A DNA stretch of 64,000 nucleotides. Origin: Leptospira abararensis. Its GTDB lineage: Bacteria > Spirochaetota > Leptospiria > Leptospirales > Leptospiraceae. The position numbers were made by a program, and so were the translations under genes. Below, piece after piece: positions 1 to 10,168 of the stretch. Location: positions 10,668-74,667 of the forward strand of contig NZ_JAFFPR010000042.1 in NCBI RefSeq assembly GCF_016918735.1, read 5' to 3'. How positions within the stretch are numbered: position 1 is the stretch's first letter; every line of letters begins with the position of its first letter. The notes below the pieces were generated by a model. The model did not search any database. It was not told the DNA's origin and saw only the letters and a program-made list of their open reading frames with translations.

Positions 1-2
1 CG

Positions 3-1058
3 AACTTACTTGTGTCGGTAGAGAGTATCTCAGAGAAAGCCCGTGAATTTACAGTCCAAGAACTTACTAATGGACTAAAAAATCCCATCCTTGGATCTTT
101 ATTAGAAAACCTAGGAAGGATTTGGGAAGAAGAAGAAAAACAGGAAGAGGAACCTTTCCGACTCAATCAGTTGGAAATTTTTACCATCAAATCAATTTTG
201 ATCCCTATATTTACTGAGTCATTAGTAATTGATAAAGAATGGATTTGGGATCGAGAAAAAATCCAAACTCATCTAAACGAACTCACTCTCAAAGCAGAAC
301 AAAATGCAGAATTTCCTTATGGTGCTTTTCATATTGTTTCCTCTGAAGTTCTACTTAACGAAGTGGAGAGGATTTCTGAGCGGTTCCGCATCCTAAAGGA
401 ATCTCTTTTCCATCCACAAGATACTTTATCTTATTTGAAAGCAGTATCAATAGGCGATACAGGGCTACGCGAGTGTAAAAAAATCGAACCTTACCGACTA
501 ACAGAGCGCAGGACAATTGTTGGGGAATGGGAAAACCTTATCGAAAAAGACGGAATCTACTACTGGTTCTATACAGGTAGTTTGTATGATAGACCCAAAT
601 ATCCCAATGAACATATAAAAGATTATCTAGGGAAGATGGCCTATGTGCTGATTAGCGCTTGTTTATTTCGGGTTACCGGGAACTCTCTAGTCATTATTCC
701 CGCCAACGCAAAGGATTTTAAAAACGAAAGTTGGTTAGATATGTCTCAACTTTCTGTAACGGATTGCCAATCCTATTTGGATTCCGTAATCCAATTAGTC
801 ACGGAAGAAAATCCGAAATACATTCCCAATGCTGGTTTGAACCTTTTCTTTTCCAAACATTCATTGGAAGAGATTGAAACTAATGGGGATACCATCGACA
901 AATTATGGAAGAATTTCCTTTCAGAAGAAAGTGAAAATATTTTATTTTTTGAAAGCCAGACAATGAAACTTTCTCCTTATACAAAAGTTTTATTAGAAAA
1001 TTTTTCCATTCAATCAGTATGGAAGATCTTTTTACCTCTTTTAAAAAAAGGGTTTTAA
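3..1058 (+). CDS. recC: RecC, exonuclease V gamma subunit (C-terminal part, cut by window edge)
   Basis: This is the last ~350 residues of a protein whose reading frame stays open to the first base, so the true start lies outside the window. The first in-frame GTG (position 12) is not a credible start. I see no short catalytic motif; the call rests mainly on position. It lies three bases upstream of recB, which overlaps recD, the usual recC-recB-recD order. The acidic/aromatic sequence with a YWFYTGSLYDRPK stretch fits the RecC C-terminal domain, which holds the inactive nuclease fold and contacts RecB and RecD. RecC recognises Chi and splits the duplex in the RecBCD double-strand-break repair enzyme. 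Confidence is high from context and moderate from sequence alone. Confidence 0.82.
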   Translation, partial: NLLVSVESISEKAREFTVQELTNGLKNPILGSLLENLGRIWEEEEKQEEEPFRLNQLEIFTIKSILIPIFTESLVIDKEWIWDREKIQTHLNELTLKAEQNAEFPYGAFHIVSSEVLLNEVERISERFRILKESLFHPQDTLSYLKAVSIGDTGLRECKKIEPYRLTERRTIVGEWENLIEKDGIYYWFYTGSLYDRPKYPNEHIKDYLGKMAYVLISACLFRVTGNSLVIIPANAKDFKNESWLDMSQLSVTDCQSYLDSVIQLVTEENPKYIPNAGLNLFFSKHSLEEIETNGDTIDKLWKNFLSEESENILFFESQTMKLSPYTKVLLENFSIQSVWKIFLPLLKKGF

Positions 1059-1061
1059 TCA

Positions 1062-4000
1062 ATGAACCATCCCCTACTCCACAAACCCAAATTCATTGAG
1101 GCCTCTGCCGGTACGGGAAAAACCCACCTCATCATGGAAATGTTAGGTGAGATTATGGAATATGATGTACAAAATAATATTTCTGAAAACCGACTTCTTA
1201 ATACTCTCATTCTCACGTTTACTGAAAAAGCAGCCGGAGAACTAAAGGGACGACTCAAAACTAAGATATTAGAACTTTCTGACAATGGGAGAAACCCTGG
1301 CTTTTATCGTTACTTACGTGATTTAGACCAAGTCACGATTTCCACCATCCATGGGTTTTGTAATATGGTGTTAAAAGAATATCCGATTGAAACCCAAAAC
1401 AACCCCAATGTACGATTAACAAGCGCAGATGAAATCATCAAAAAAAGTTTTTATCTTCTAAAACGAAACCATTGGGGAGGAAGAAATTTTGATGATTTAG
1501 CAAAGGATTTAATTGAGTCTCGGACTTTAGAAAAAGAGTCATCAATCACATTTGCCGTATCCAAAATTCTTTCTAATACAAAAAACTATTATTTTCCCAA
1601 GGTTTTGACTTTGGAAAATACCATCACTTCGCCCAATATAGGACAAATCATCTCTTCTTTAACCTATGTCATTCAATCGGTTAAGGGGCCAGTCGGCGAC
1701 TCCATTCTCGAACAAGGGGATAAAAGAACCATTCTAAAATGGATAGAGAATTGGTTGTCTATGAATCACTTCCTTGAAGCCCTTCTATCCAAAGACTTTA
1801 AAAATTTAAAAACTGAATTACTGAGAATTGGAAGTTTTCAAAGAACGGCAGAGAAAATTTCATACCAAGGATTCACTTATCTTTTGTTAGCCGGCAAAAC
1901 TATCACTAAAAACTTAAACAAAGAGGCAACAGAGCTACAATCCACCATCTCGATGCTTATTTCCTTACTAGAAGAAACCTTTCCTATTGATCAAATTGAT
2001 TTAGAAGGAGAATGGTTTTTGCAAGAAACGGCACTTCAACTCGTAGAAGATACAAAATTGTTATTACAAACTGGAGATTCACTGACTTATGATCAGATGA
2101 TTTTAAAAGTATATGAGACTGTGGTTACTTCCCCCAATCCATCCCTTGTCCAATCTTTAAAAGAACGTTTCCAAGTTTGTATTTTAGATGAGTTCCAAGA
2201 TACAGATAAAAACCAGTACCAAATTTTCCGTTCCCTATTTGTAGACCAAAAAGATAAAGCCAGAATGTTGTTTTGTATAGGTGACCCAAAACAAAGTATT
2301 TATGGATTTCGAGGGGCAGATATTGGCATTTATCTGGAAGCAGCAGAGGACTTCTCTGACTCCAAAGGTAGTCTCACAACGAACTACCGTTCTACGAAAG
2401 AAGTGATTAATGGATTAAACTTTCTTTTCTATAATCAGGATAAGGAATTGGGCGAAACTAATTTTTTTCCCATTGAGGAACCGGGTTCCAAAAAAGAAAA
2501 TTATCAATACCATCCGGTTGCTTACCCAAAGCCCTCAGAAATTAAATATTCCTACACCGATCCAAAAGAGTCTGGAATCCATGTCATCCAATGTCCAGAT
2601 CATTTACAAAATGTGAGTCAAGCAAGGAGCGTATGGGCAGAATCCATAAAAAAAGAAATTCTATCCTTCCAACAAAAAAAACAATCTTTAACTTATATTA
2701 AGAAAGGAAACCCTTCTCCCCAATCAGTAAAACTAAAAGATATTGCCGTGTTATGTGGCAGCAAAAAAGAAACAGAACTCATTGAAAAAACTTTATCAAA
2801 TGCCGGGATTCCTTGTTCCATTTACAAACAACGGGGGATTTTTCAATCAAGGGAAGCGGATCAAATTGAAAACCTATTAGAATGTTTAGCCGAATCAAAT
2901 AGTTCCCGTTCTTACAAACGAATTCTTTTTTCTGATCTTTTTGGAGTTCGCCCAGAGGATCTATCAAAATACAATGAACATTCCATCGACTCCTACGAGA
3001 AATCTTTAATCGATGTTTGGCTAAAGCTGATTCGGGGAAATCGTTTTGCTGCATTCTTTCGTTCTGTGATGGATGAAACCAAAGTGCTTTGGGAAAAGGA
3101 TCTTAAGAATTTAGAATGGGAAAGGAAACGAACCAACTATAGGCAGATCTTTCAGAGGTTACTCGAATTCCAAATTCGATCCAATGCAAACCTCTCAGAA
3201 CTGCTGACAGAATTACGAAAACTCAAACAAGAAAAAACTTCTCCTGAAGAAGAACCTCTTTTTGACAGAGAAACCGAAGATGATGCTGTTCAAATTTTAA
3301 CCATCCATGCTTCTAAAGGATTGGAGTGGCCCATTGTTTTTTTGTATTATTTTGGAACTAGACCCCAAAGCCTTACCAATTATGAATACCCAACCTTCAT
3401 AGACGAAAACCACAAAACTGAAAGAAGGTGGATACTTAATCTATGGGATTCTAAAAATGGGAAACAAGCCGAATTCAAACATTTTTTGAATGAACAAAAA
3501 CGTTTATTGTATGTGGCATTAACAAGACCCAACTTAAGATTGTATTTACCTAAACTTTCTTGGGGAAATGATTTCACTCAAAAATCTGGGTATGGCAATA
3601 TTTTATTTTCTGAATTAGAAAGAATCCAAACACTTAACTCAAACCACTCAGCCCCTGAGAACAGCTTCCTTTTCCGCAATGAAAGTAATGCGCAAGTCAT
3701 AGAAGTTTCGATGAGCACAGAGGAATCAACTCTAACAAAAAAGGCAAAACCTACTCCAATAGTTTTTCCGACTGACATCAAAGCTGGAAGAATCTTATTG
3801 CAACACAGTTATACTAGTTTACAAACTTCTCAAAGTCTTTCGGCAAAGAGTACGGAAGAAACTGAAAAAGAGATTGAAGAAAACTTAGAGCCAGTACCTT
3901 CCGAAGCCGAATCCAAACTTCCTTCGAGTTCGAGGATCGGAAATTTTTTACACCGTATTCTCGAATTATGCGAATTTTCGATTTTTGAACTCTCGATGGA

Positions 4001-4673
4001 AACAATTCAAAAACACCCTTCTTGGCTATGGGCCTACAACCAGTCCTTTCGGCAATATCCCATAAAACTGCCGTTAGAATCAAATGAAAGTTTAGAAAGG
4101 ATTGTTTTGACACTTTTGAAACGAGCTATGACAGCGGAGATCACTCTAGCTGACGGTGGGACGTTTGGTTTGTATCAGCTGAAACCTGAAGACAAATCCT
4201 CTGAATTAAAATTCCATTTATACATCCAAAAGATGTTGGAAAAATCTGGTGTGGACTTAACACCAGGATTTGAAAACTATTTAAAAGGAGCCATTGATTT
4301 GGTTTTTGTTAAAAATGGAAAATACTACATAGCTGATTATAAATCCAATCTTTTACCAAACGACCTATATGATAAAACGTCTGTGACAAAGGCTGTGATT
4401 GAAAAAGGCTATATAATTCAGAAATCTGTATATGCTTTGATTCTTTTCGATTATCTTACCTCTCTATATGGAAGCAAATTGGCATTGGAAAAATTTGGAG
4501 GTGTATATTATCTTTTTCTAAGAGGAATGGGTATCTATAAAAATTCAGGTATCTATTCTGATCTTAAATCATCTCAAACTGAGTGGACCTTAGATACATT
4601 TACTGAAATTCGAAAAGAGGTTTTAACTTATATTCGAGAAGCCTCTGCTAGTTTAGAGAAGTTATATTTATGA
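1062..4673 (+). CDS. recB: RecB, exonuclease V beta subunit (helicase-nuclease)
   Basis: A 1203-residue UvrD/Rep-type superfamily 1 helicase with a C-terminal RecB nuclease. Visible motifs are Walker A EASAGTGKT (residues 13-21), motif Ia TFTEKAAGEL, Walker B LDEFQDT (~375), GDPKQSIYGFRG (~407), TTNYRS, TIHASKGLEWP (~747) and YVALTRP (~816). The nuclease domain shows GNFLHRILE, GAIDLVF and the metal-binding IADYKSN (~1089). Length matches full RecB (E. coli 1180). In RecBCD it is the slow 3'-5' motor and the only nuclease, degrading DNA until Chi and then loading RecA. It starts three bases after recC stops and overlaps recD by four bases (ATGA), so the three are translationally coupled. No defect is seen in any motif. 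Confidence 0.96.
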   Translation: MNHPLLHKPKFIEASAGTGKTHLIMEMLGEIMEYDVQNNISENRLLNTLILTFTEKAAGELKGRLKTKILELSDNGRNPGFYRYLRDLDQVTISTIHGFCNMVLKEYPIETQNNPNVRLTSADEIIKKSFYLLKRNHWGGRNFDDLAKDLIESRTLEKESSITFAVSKILSNTKNYYFPKVLTLENTITSPNIGQIISSLTYVIQSVKGPVGDSILEQGDKRTILKWIENWLSMNHFLEALLSKDFKNLKTELLRIGSFQRTAEKISYQGFTYLLLAGKTITKNLNKEATELQSTISMLISLLEETFPIDQIDLEGEWFLQETALQLVEDTKLLLQTGDSLTYDQMILKVYETVVTSPNPSLVQSLKERFQVCILDEFQDTDKNQYQIFRSLFVDQKDKARMLFCIGDPKQSIYGFRGADIGIYLEAAEDFSDSKGSLTTNYRSTKEVINGLNFLFYNQDKELGETNFFPIEEPGSKKENYQYHPVAYPKPSEIKYSYTDPKESGIHVIQCPDHLQNVSQARSVWAESIKKEILSFQQKKQSLTYIKKGNPSPQSVKLKDIAVLCGSKKETELIEKTLSNAGIPCSIYKQRGIFQSREADQIENLLECLAESNSSRSYKRILFSDLFGVRPEDLSKYNEHSIDSYEKSLIDVWLKLIRGNRFAAFFRSVMDETKVLWEKDLKNLEWERKRTNYRQIFQRLLEFQIRSNANLSELLTELRKLKQEKTSPEEEPLFDRETEDDAVQILTIHASKGLEWPIVFLYYFGTRPQSLTNYEYPTFIDENHKTERRWILNLWDSKNGKQAEFKHFLNEQKRLLYVALTRPNLRLYLPKLSWGNDFTQKSGYGNILFSELERIQTLNSNHSAPENSFLFRNESNAQVIEVSMSTEESTLTKKAKPTPIVFPTDIKAGRILLQHSYTSLQTSQSLSAKSTEETEKEIEENLEPVPSEAESKLPSSSRIGNFLHRILELCEFSIFELSMETIQKHPSWLWAYNQSFRQYPIKLPLESNESLERIVLTLLKRAMTAEITLADGGTFGLYQLKPEDKSSELKFHLYIQKMLEKSGVDLTPGFENYLKGAIDLVFVKNGKYYIADYKSNLLPNDLYDKTSVTKAVIEKGYIIQKSVYALILFDYLTSLYGSKLALEKFGGVYYLFLRGMGIYKNSGIYSDLKSSQTEWTLDTFTEIRKEVLTYIREASASLEKLYL

Positions 4674-6466
4674 AACAAACAGAGTCATCTTATTTGGAAA
4701 TGGCAAAAGAAATTATAACCCACTTCCCGCACATTCCTAAAGAGCACGAAGTTCTGGTTGCAAATCTAATCGAAGTTACACTAGGTGGAGATCTCTACTT
4801 ACCAGTGTTGGATCCGAAATTCAGCAATGATTTCAAAAACCAATTCCCTTTCCATCTGGAAACAGTTGGTGGTGAAACTAGGCTTTACTTTCAAAAAACC
4901 TACAAGGAAAAAATCCACTTCGAAACCAAAGTGAAAACCTTACTCTCAAACCGATCTGAACAAAAAAAGTCCCCAAAACTACAAATTTCGGAAATAGAGT
5001 CTATTATTTCTAAATTAGAATCTCAATTCAGAAATCCACTGGCAATCGAACAAAAACATGCAGTCGCAGAATCCATCACTTCTTCTTTTCGAATTGTGGC
5101 AGGAGGGCCAGGGACAGGCAAAACAACTGTTGTTTCTTTCATCTTAAAGGTGTTAGATGAATTGCATGAACTTCCAACAGCTAATCACATTGCACTAGTG
5201 GCACCTACCGGTAGAGCGGCGCAAAGGCTTACAGAATCCATTCAGAAAAATTTAAGTTACTTCGAAAATACAAAAGAACTAGCCTCCTCTTTACGTGGAC
5301 AAACCATTCACAATTTATTAAAGTATTTCCCCGATCTTAAGAAACCTTACTATGGGGACAAAAGATACCTACCCTTTGATTTAATCATTATGGATGAAAC
5401 TTCTATGGTAGATATGTCACTTATGAATTTATTTTTGGATTCGATTAGCGAAAAAACACATCTAATCTTGTTAGGTGACCCTAACCAATTACCCTCTGTT
5501 GGCCAAGGGGAAGTTTTATCTGACCTGTTGATAGAATTTAAAAAACAGGGTAAATTTGTTTCGGAGCTAAAGGTCAATCATAGGTCCTCTGCATCTTCAG
5601 AGTTCAGCCAATTTGCCGAATTAGTAATGGATTCGTTTGATTCACCAAACACAAAGCCTTCCTTCCCCAACCCAAAAATTTTAGAGTCTATCGAAGATAA
5701 TGAAGATGCAGATTTCATTTGGTTACAAAAAGAAGATACAAGGCCAAGTGATCTCACTCCATTTAAAAATTGGAAACAAGAAGATTTGATACAATTTTTA
5801 TGGAAGGAATTCTTTTTACCCACAGCAATTCTCTCCACTGCTTTAAACTGGGGAAAAAAAGATCTAATCATAAACGAAAACAAAGAAACATTGGAAAAGA
5901 TGATTTCTGACTACCGCTGTTTGACTATATTAAGGAAAGGGTATTATGGAATCGAATCCTTACATAATCGAATTTTAGAACTCGCAAAAAAACAACTCAC
6001 CTCTTCTCACACCAATTCACAGAATATAGAATATCGGCATCTGGCAAAATCATTTTATTTTCAAGGAATGCCAATCATCATCAAAAGAAATGATCAAATC
6101 AGAAAACTTTTCAATGGTGATATTGGCCTCGTACTAAAAATCGATTCAGAATTGAGAGCCGTATTTTCAATAGAAAACAGATTGTATTCTTTTGCTTTGG
6201 ATACTTTGCCCGAACACGAACCTGCATTTTTTCTTACCATACACAAAAGCCAAGGATCCGAATACAATACCATCTTGCTGTATTTACCGCCAATTTCTTC
6301 TTCCCAATCAGAAGGTAGCGAAGAAATTCCCATCCTCAACCGAAGGATCTTATACACGGCGATAACAAGAGCCAAAAAGAAAGTCATCCTTTTGGGGGAT
6401 TATTTTACTTGGAAATTAGGGTTAGAAACTTTTCGCAAACGAAACACTGGCTTCCAATTATTTTGA
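4670..6466 (+). CDS. recD: RecD, exonuclease V alpha subunit (5'-3' helicase)
   Basis: A 598-residue SF1B helicase close in size to E. coli RecD (608). Motifs are Walker A AGGPGTGKTT (~143-152), APTGRAAQRL, Walker B IMDETSMVD (~240), GDPNQLPSVGQG (~268), TIHKSQGSEYNTI (~523) and YTAITRAKKK (~561). RecD is the fast 5'-3' motor of RecBCD. The gene overlaps recB by four bases at ATGA and is the last of the recCBD run. Its 3' end overlaps by nine bases the end of the convergent deoxyribosyltransferase-like gene. The short N-terminal region before Walker A distinguishes it from the longer RecD2 of bacteria lacking RecBC. Confidence 0.95.
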   Translation: MKQTESSYLEMAKEIITHFPHIPKEHEVLVANLIEVTLGGDLYLPVLDPKFSNDFKNQFPFHLETVGGETRLYFQKTYKEKIHFETKVKTLLSNRSEQKKSPKLQISEIESIISKLESQFRNPLAIEQKHAVAESITSSFRIVAGGPGTGKTTVVSFILKVLDELHELPTANHIALVAPTGRAAQRLTESIQKNLSYFENTKELASSLRGQTIHNLLKYFPDLKKPYYGDKRYLPFDLIIMDETSMVDMSLMNLFLDSISEKTHLILLGDPNQLPSVGQGEVLSDLLIEFKKQGKFVSELKVNHRSSASSEFSQFAELVMDSFDSPNTKPSFPNPKILESIEDNEDADFIWLQKEDTRPSDLTPFKNWKQEDLIQFLWKEFFLPTAILSTALNWGKKDLIINENKETLEKMISDYRCLTILRKGYYGIESLHNRILELAKKQLTSSHTNSQNIEYRHLAKSFYFQGMPIIIKRNDQIRKLFNGDIGLVLKIDSELRAVFSIENRLYSFALDTLPEHEPAFFLTIHKSQGSEYNTILLYLPPISSSQSEGSEEIPILNRRILYTAITRAKKKVILLGDYFTWKLGLETFRKRNTGFQLF

Positions 6467-6979
6467 AGTTTTCAATAACTTCAAAACTGTTTCCAAATTT
6501 CCTAATACCAAACTCCCACCAGAACCTAGAATCGAAAACTCCAACATTAAATTTATACTATTACCGAAATCTTCATTCAGCAAATACCCATCCCCATCAA
6601 TCGCATAACCAGACGAATGTGGTTTTGTGCGGATTTTGGATTTAACAATTTCCGGTAGACTGCGGTTATCATTTAAATACCCAAAAACAAGTTTTCCTTT
6701 GGCGTAGGCATAACCAATCTCAAAGGCGGTTCCATCATCTACACAAGCACCTCGGAATGGATTGCAGTTTGCAATTACGATATCACACCGATGAATGAGA
6801 GAGATGTTTTCTTGGAAAATCTGATTTGCTTTAGCCAACTTTGTTTTATCAGTCACCTCTCCATCGAAAGGAGTTAGGGCAAAGTATCCAAATGATTCAC
6901 AGAGTTTTTTTGCATCAGAAAGAACCGACAAAGCATTTGTCAGAAAAACTTCTGGTCCCGCAAGATATAATGTTTGCAT
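6458..6979 (-). CDS. Nucleoside 2-deoxyribosyltransferase-like protein
   Basis: A 173-residue single-domain protein of the nucleoside 2-deoxyribosyltransferase family (PF05014 type). It begins with the family's short beta strand MQTLYLAGPEVF, has CDIVIANCNPFRG (residues 65-77) and a DDGTAFEIGYA segment whose Glu87 fits the catalytic nucleophile. Family members move deoxyribose between bases or hydrolyse (deoxy)nucleotides, so a role in nucleotide salvage or sanitation in the cytoplasm is likely; substrate is unknown. A C-terminal extension after ~130 residues is less recognisable. It converges on recD with a nine-base overlap. The ATG at 6977-6979 is the only sensible start. Confidence 0.82.
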   Translation of the reverse strand: MQTLYLAGPEVFLTNALSVLSDAKKLCESFGYFALTPFDGEVTDKTKLAKANQIFQENISLIHRCDIVIANCNPFRGACVDDGTAFEIGYAYAKGKLVFGYLNDNRSLPEIVKSKIRTKPHSSGYAIDGDGYLLNEDFGNSINLMLEFSILGSGGSLVLGNLETVLKLLKTSK

Positions 6980-7021
6980 ATTGAATTCTATACGGAGCCA
7001 GAAATAGATTTAAAGGACTTT

Positions 7022-9508
7022 TTAATTCACCTGTGGTTCTGCTGGTGTCACTTTTACTTCGCTAAAAGCAAATTTACCATCCAATCCAAAGTAATAAAAT
7101 CTTGGCCTTTGCGGATTGTATTGCAAATCCCAGGCATCCAAGGCGTTGTCCACCCCTACAAACCATTGGAAGTGCCCAAAAAATCTTTGCGACAAACGCA
7201 AATTTAAATTTGTATGAGGGTTCACCATTCGATATCCATAAGTGGGGCTCGTAGTGCAATAGGAAAGATTATTTTCTGAACAATAGTCCGAAACACCCGC
7301 AGGTAAAGCACTTAACGAGTTCGCAATGTTAGCTTGTGCCTGACTATTTATTACTGATTCTAAACCATCAAAGTTTGGTGGGAGATCAGGATTACACCAG
7401 AATGGATTTTTAACACAATAGTATGGTTGTTTCCCAAAAACCACTGCAAAAACGGACAGAGACAATCCACTTGATTTTTCATCTAACCTAATACTAAAGT
7501 TCCAACGGTGCGGGCCTCTTCCTTCAAGAGGAAGTTTTGTAAGTTCATCTCTTGTATCGGTGTATGTATATCCAACACTTGTAGATACAATCTCCGTCAG
7601 TCGAATGTTAATTGAAGATTCAATTCCTTGTGTGGTTGCTTTCTGATAGTTTGATGTTTGGTATACCAATAGGCCCGATGAATCTCTTGCCGGATTGGTT
7701 CTAAATCCAATCAAATTATCTACATTGTTATGAAACAAATTTGTACTATACCAAATCCTTTTTGTAATATCCCACTCCCAACCAAAATTATAACTCCTAG
7801 AAAGTTCTGGCTTTAGATTCGAACTCCCTACAACCCTGTAACCGACACCTGGGTTTAAGAAATTAAAATACAAATCTTGAAAACTAGGTGCTCTATACCC
7901 AAGCCCATTGGCTGCTCGGAAACGAAACTGGTCTGTTACATCATAACGAATCGCTAGTTTCGGAAGCCACTCTCCTCCATAAATAGAATCATGATCATAT
8001 CGAACTCCTGGCACAATTTGTATTCTCGGTTTGTCCGAAACTCTCCATTCATCCTGAACATAAAACGCATTCCTAAAACGATACGCATTGCCGTTAATCG
8101 TTTGTCCTTTTGTTAATTCTGGGTTAAAATCTTCATAACAAACATTTGGATAAGTACGTCGGCAATCGGGAGCAATACGTGCTGAAGAGATTTGATCTTG
8201 TAAGTTTTCCGCACCAACGGAAGTAACATGATTTTCTGAAAATTTATAATCTACTCTAGACCTAAATTCAGTCACTGCATTATCTGTTCTTTGTTGAGAA
8301 TCCAGGTCATCAGCTTTTCTCTGATCCGTAGTATATAAATCTTGGAATCTAGAATAATTGGCATTAAGGTTTACATTTACTTTTTTATTTGCTGCCCAAT
8401 CCACATTGAATGCACCCATAAAGTCATGAGTTTTGTTCCTTCGATCATAGACGGTTCTTGGAAGTGACGCATCTACCGCAGTTTGATCCAAATGCCTATA
8501 ATAAAATTGTCCAGTAAGAGTAAGATTATCCAATGCATGATAGACAGTTTTATTAGATAAATTCATATCATTGAAAGCGCTACCTGAAGTTGACTCTAGA
8601 GGTGGTGAATAGTTAGGTAACCTTGTCGCCAACAAATAGGAATTCACAATAGAAGAGTTTGCTGGATACGGATTGTAACCAGGGGCAAGAGAGGCATACC
8701 TTCCATTCCTAGGTCCCGGTGTTGCATCAGGAGTTAAATCATATCCATCCCCTTTATGCCAACCTACAGTAATGAGAGTTGATAGTTTTTCCGTTTTTGC
8801 ACCAACGGATGCATAATTTCGGAACTCCATATAAGGACCGTAATACTTTTCACTTCCAGATCCTCCTAATGTTCGAAACTCGGCATATAACGGATCTTGT
8901 GCCTCTTTAGTAATGATATTAATCACACCTGCAATAGCATCTGACCCATAAATCGCGGATGATGCTCCTTTTACAATTTCAATTCTCTCAATATCTTCCG
9001 CTTTAAAACGAGTTAGGTCAATCGAACCACTGAACCGTCCCGTTGTCCTTTGTCCATCCACAAGGATAAGTACATTCTGTGCGGATAACCCTTGCAACCG
9101 AACTGTTTGTCCCCTTTCTCCTGATTGCGCAGGCCTCACTTCAATCCCAGGCACATTTCCAAGTGTTTGAGAAAGATCTCTGGCACCCATGGCATCAATA
9201 TCTTTTCTTGTAATCACTTCTGTAGTGATTGTTGAGTCTTTCAGGAGGTTCCGCCTTCGTGTTCCCGTAACAGTGATTATATTTGATCTATCACCATTAA
9301 CTTCATTTGGCTGAACACCAGACTCTCCATGTTTGGGTTGTTTTGCGGTCTCTGCTGGAACTGAACCCTGCGAAAGGTCATCTTCCTTTTTTGGATTTGT
9401 TGTTTGGGCCGAAATATCACCTAACATAAGGATTACAAAAAAACAAAAACCTAAAGAGAAAGTGGATGTCAGGATTCTCCGATAAAATTGATACTTAATT
9501 AAATTCAT
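7022..9508 (-). CDS. TonB-dependent outer-membrane receptor, probably for heme
   Basis: An 828-residue TonB-dependent receptor. It has an N-terminal signal segment, a TonB-box-like IITVTGTRRR, a plug domain with VLILVDGQR, IERIEIVKG and SSAIYGSDAIAGVINIIT, and then a beta barrel. The barrel has YRAPSFQDLYF followed by GSSNLKPELS, which resembles the FRAP/NPNL signature of heme receptors. It ends with aromatic strands and a short tail after YYFGLDGKF. It would import its ligand through the outer membrane using TonB energy. The HmuY-like lipoprotein lies 23 bases upstream on the same strand and hmuTUVS diverges from the operon, both arguing for heme. The ATG at 9508 is preferred over the TTG at 9511. 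Substrate is inferred, not proven. Confidence 0.9.
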   Translation of the reverse strand: MNLIKYQFYRRILTSTFSLGFCFFVILMLGDISAQTTNPKKEDDLSQGSVPAETAKQPKHGESGVQPNEVNGDRSNIITVTGTRRRNLLKDSTITTEVITRKDIDAMGARDLSQTLGNVPGIEVRPAQSGERGQTVRLQGLSAQNVLILVDGQRTTGRFSGSIDLTRFKAEDIERIEIVKGASSAIYGSDAIAGVINIITKEAQDPLYAEFRTLGGSGSEKYYGPYMEFRNYASVGAKTEKLSTLITVGWHKGDGYDLTPDATPGPRNGRYASLAPGYNPYPANSSIVNSYLLATRLPNYSPPLESTSGSAFNDMNLSNKTVYHALDNLTLTGQFYYRHLDQTAVDASLPRTVYDRRNKTHDFMGAFNVDWAANKKVNVNLNANYSRFQDLYTTDQRKADDLDSQQRTDNAVTEFRSRVDYKFSENHVTSVGAENLQDQISSARIAPDCRRTYPNVCYEDFNPELTKGQTINGNAYRFRNAFYVQDEWRVSDKPRIQIVPGVRYDHDSIYGGEWLPKLAIRYDVTDQFRFRAANGLGYRAPSFQDLYFNFLNPGVGYRVVGSSNLKPELSRSYNFGWEWDITKRIWYSTNLFHNNVDNLIGFRTNPARDSSGLLVYQTSNYQKATTQGIESSINIRLTEIVSTSVGYTYTDTRDELTKLPLEGRGPHRWNFSIRLDEKSSGLSLSVFAVVFGKQPYYCVKNPFWCNPDLPPNFDGLESVINSQAQANIANSLSALPAGVSDYCSENNLSYCTTSPTYGYRMVNPHTNLNLRLSQRFFGHFQWFVGVDNALDAWDLQYNPQRPRFYYFGLDGKFAFSEVKVTPAEPQVN

Positions 9509-9531
9509 CAATCAATCCGCACCTGAACAAA

Positions 9532-10155
9532 CTATAATATCCGCCATCGGAATTTTGGATATCCCGAAGTTCCAGCGGCATTATAATAATCTAACATTTG
9601 TAAAACGTATTTGGCTCCGTTTTCTCCGGTGATGATGTAAACAGTGGCCTTTGCGGTAAGAATTGTATTTGAATAAGTAAACCAAGTGCCGTATCCAGCA
9701 GGCATTGGATCCAAATCCAAAGGGGCAGAAATTACTGGATTGATACTTTCTGTTGAGCCAGAGATGGGCCCACCACCACTTGAAGATAATTGCATATCGA
9801 CTACTTTTGTACATTCTGATCCTGTGTAAGTGGCAGAAAAGTCTGTTGAACCAGTGCTACATGCTCCCCCATTTCCAGCCCCGCTAGTTCCACTGTTTGT
9901 ACCAATATTGTATCTTTTGAATCTTAAATCCCAGGCATCCCCCGCTCCGACGATTGCTGCATTTGCTTTTAAGTTTACATGCACCCAAGTCGTAGTGGAA
10001 GAAGCATTGATTGTTGTTCCATCGGTAGCAGAAACTGCGTCAGTCACTAAAAGTAACATTGCAGCCGCAGAATCGTCTTCCGATGTCTTTTCTGGAATAC
10101 AGTTCATAGATACAAAGATAAATGAGCCGATAAGTATAACTTTTAAAGATTTCAC
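9532..10155 (-). CDS. HmuY-like heme-binding lipoprotein
   Basis: A ~207-residue secreted lipoprotein with signal sequence MKSLKVILIGSFIFVSMNC. After a low-complexity linker comes TWVHVNLKAN and DAWDLRFKRYNIGTNSG, which matches the WDLxFxRYxIxTN signature of the HmuY family, heme-binding lipoproteins first known from Porphyromonas. The C-terminal half has aromatic strands ending PKFRWRIL. Position directly upstream of the TonB receptor supports capture and hand-over of heme at the cell surface. Start choice: GTG at 10155 is preceded by AAGGTGG at good spacing; the frame is open to a GTG at 10167. The upstream gene's stop codon lies inside this ribosome binding site, so the two are coupled. 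Confidence 0.78.
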   Translation of the reverse strand: MKSLKVILIGSFIFVSMNCIPEKTSEDDSAAAMLLLVTDAVSATDGTTINASSTTTWVHVNLKANAAIVGAGDAWDLRFKRYNIGTNSGTSGAGNGGACSTGSTDFSATYTGSECTKVVDMQLSSSGGGPISGSTESINPVISAPLDLDPMPAGYGTWFTYSNTILTAKATVYIITGENGAKYVLQMLDYYNAAGTSGYPKFRWRIL

Positions 10156-10168
10156 TATTACTACCACC

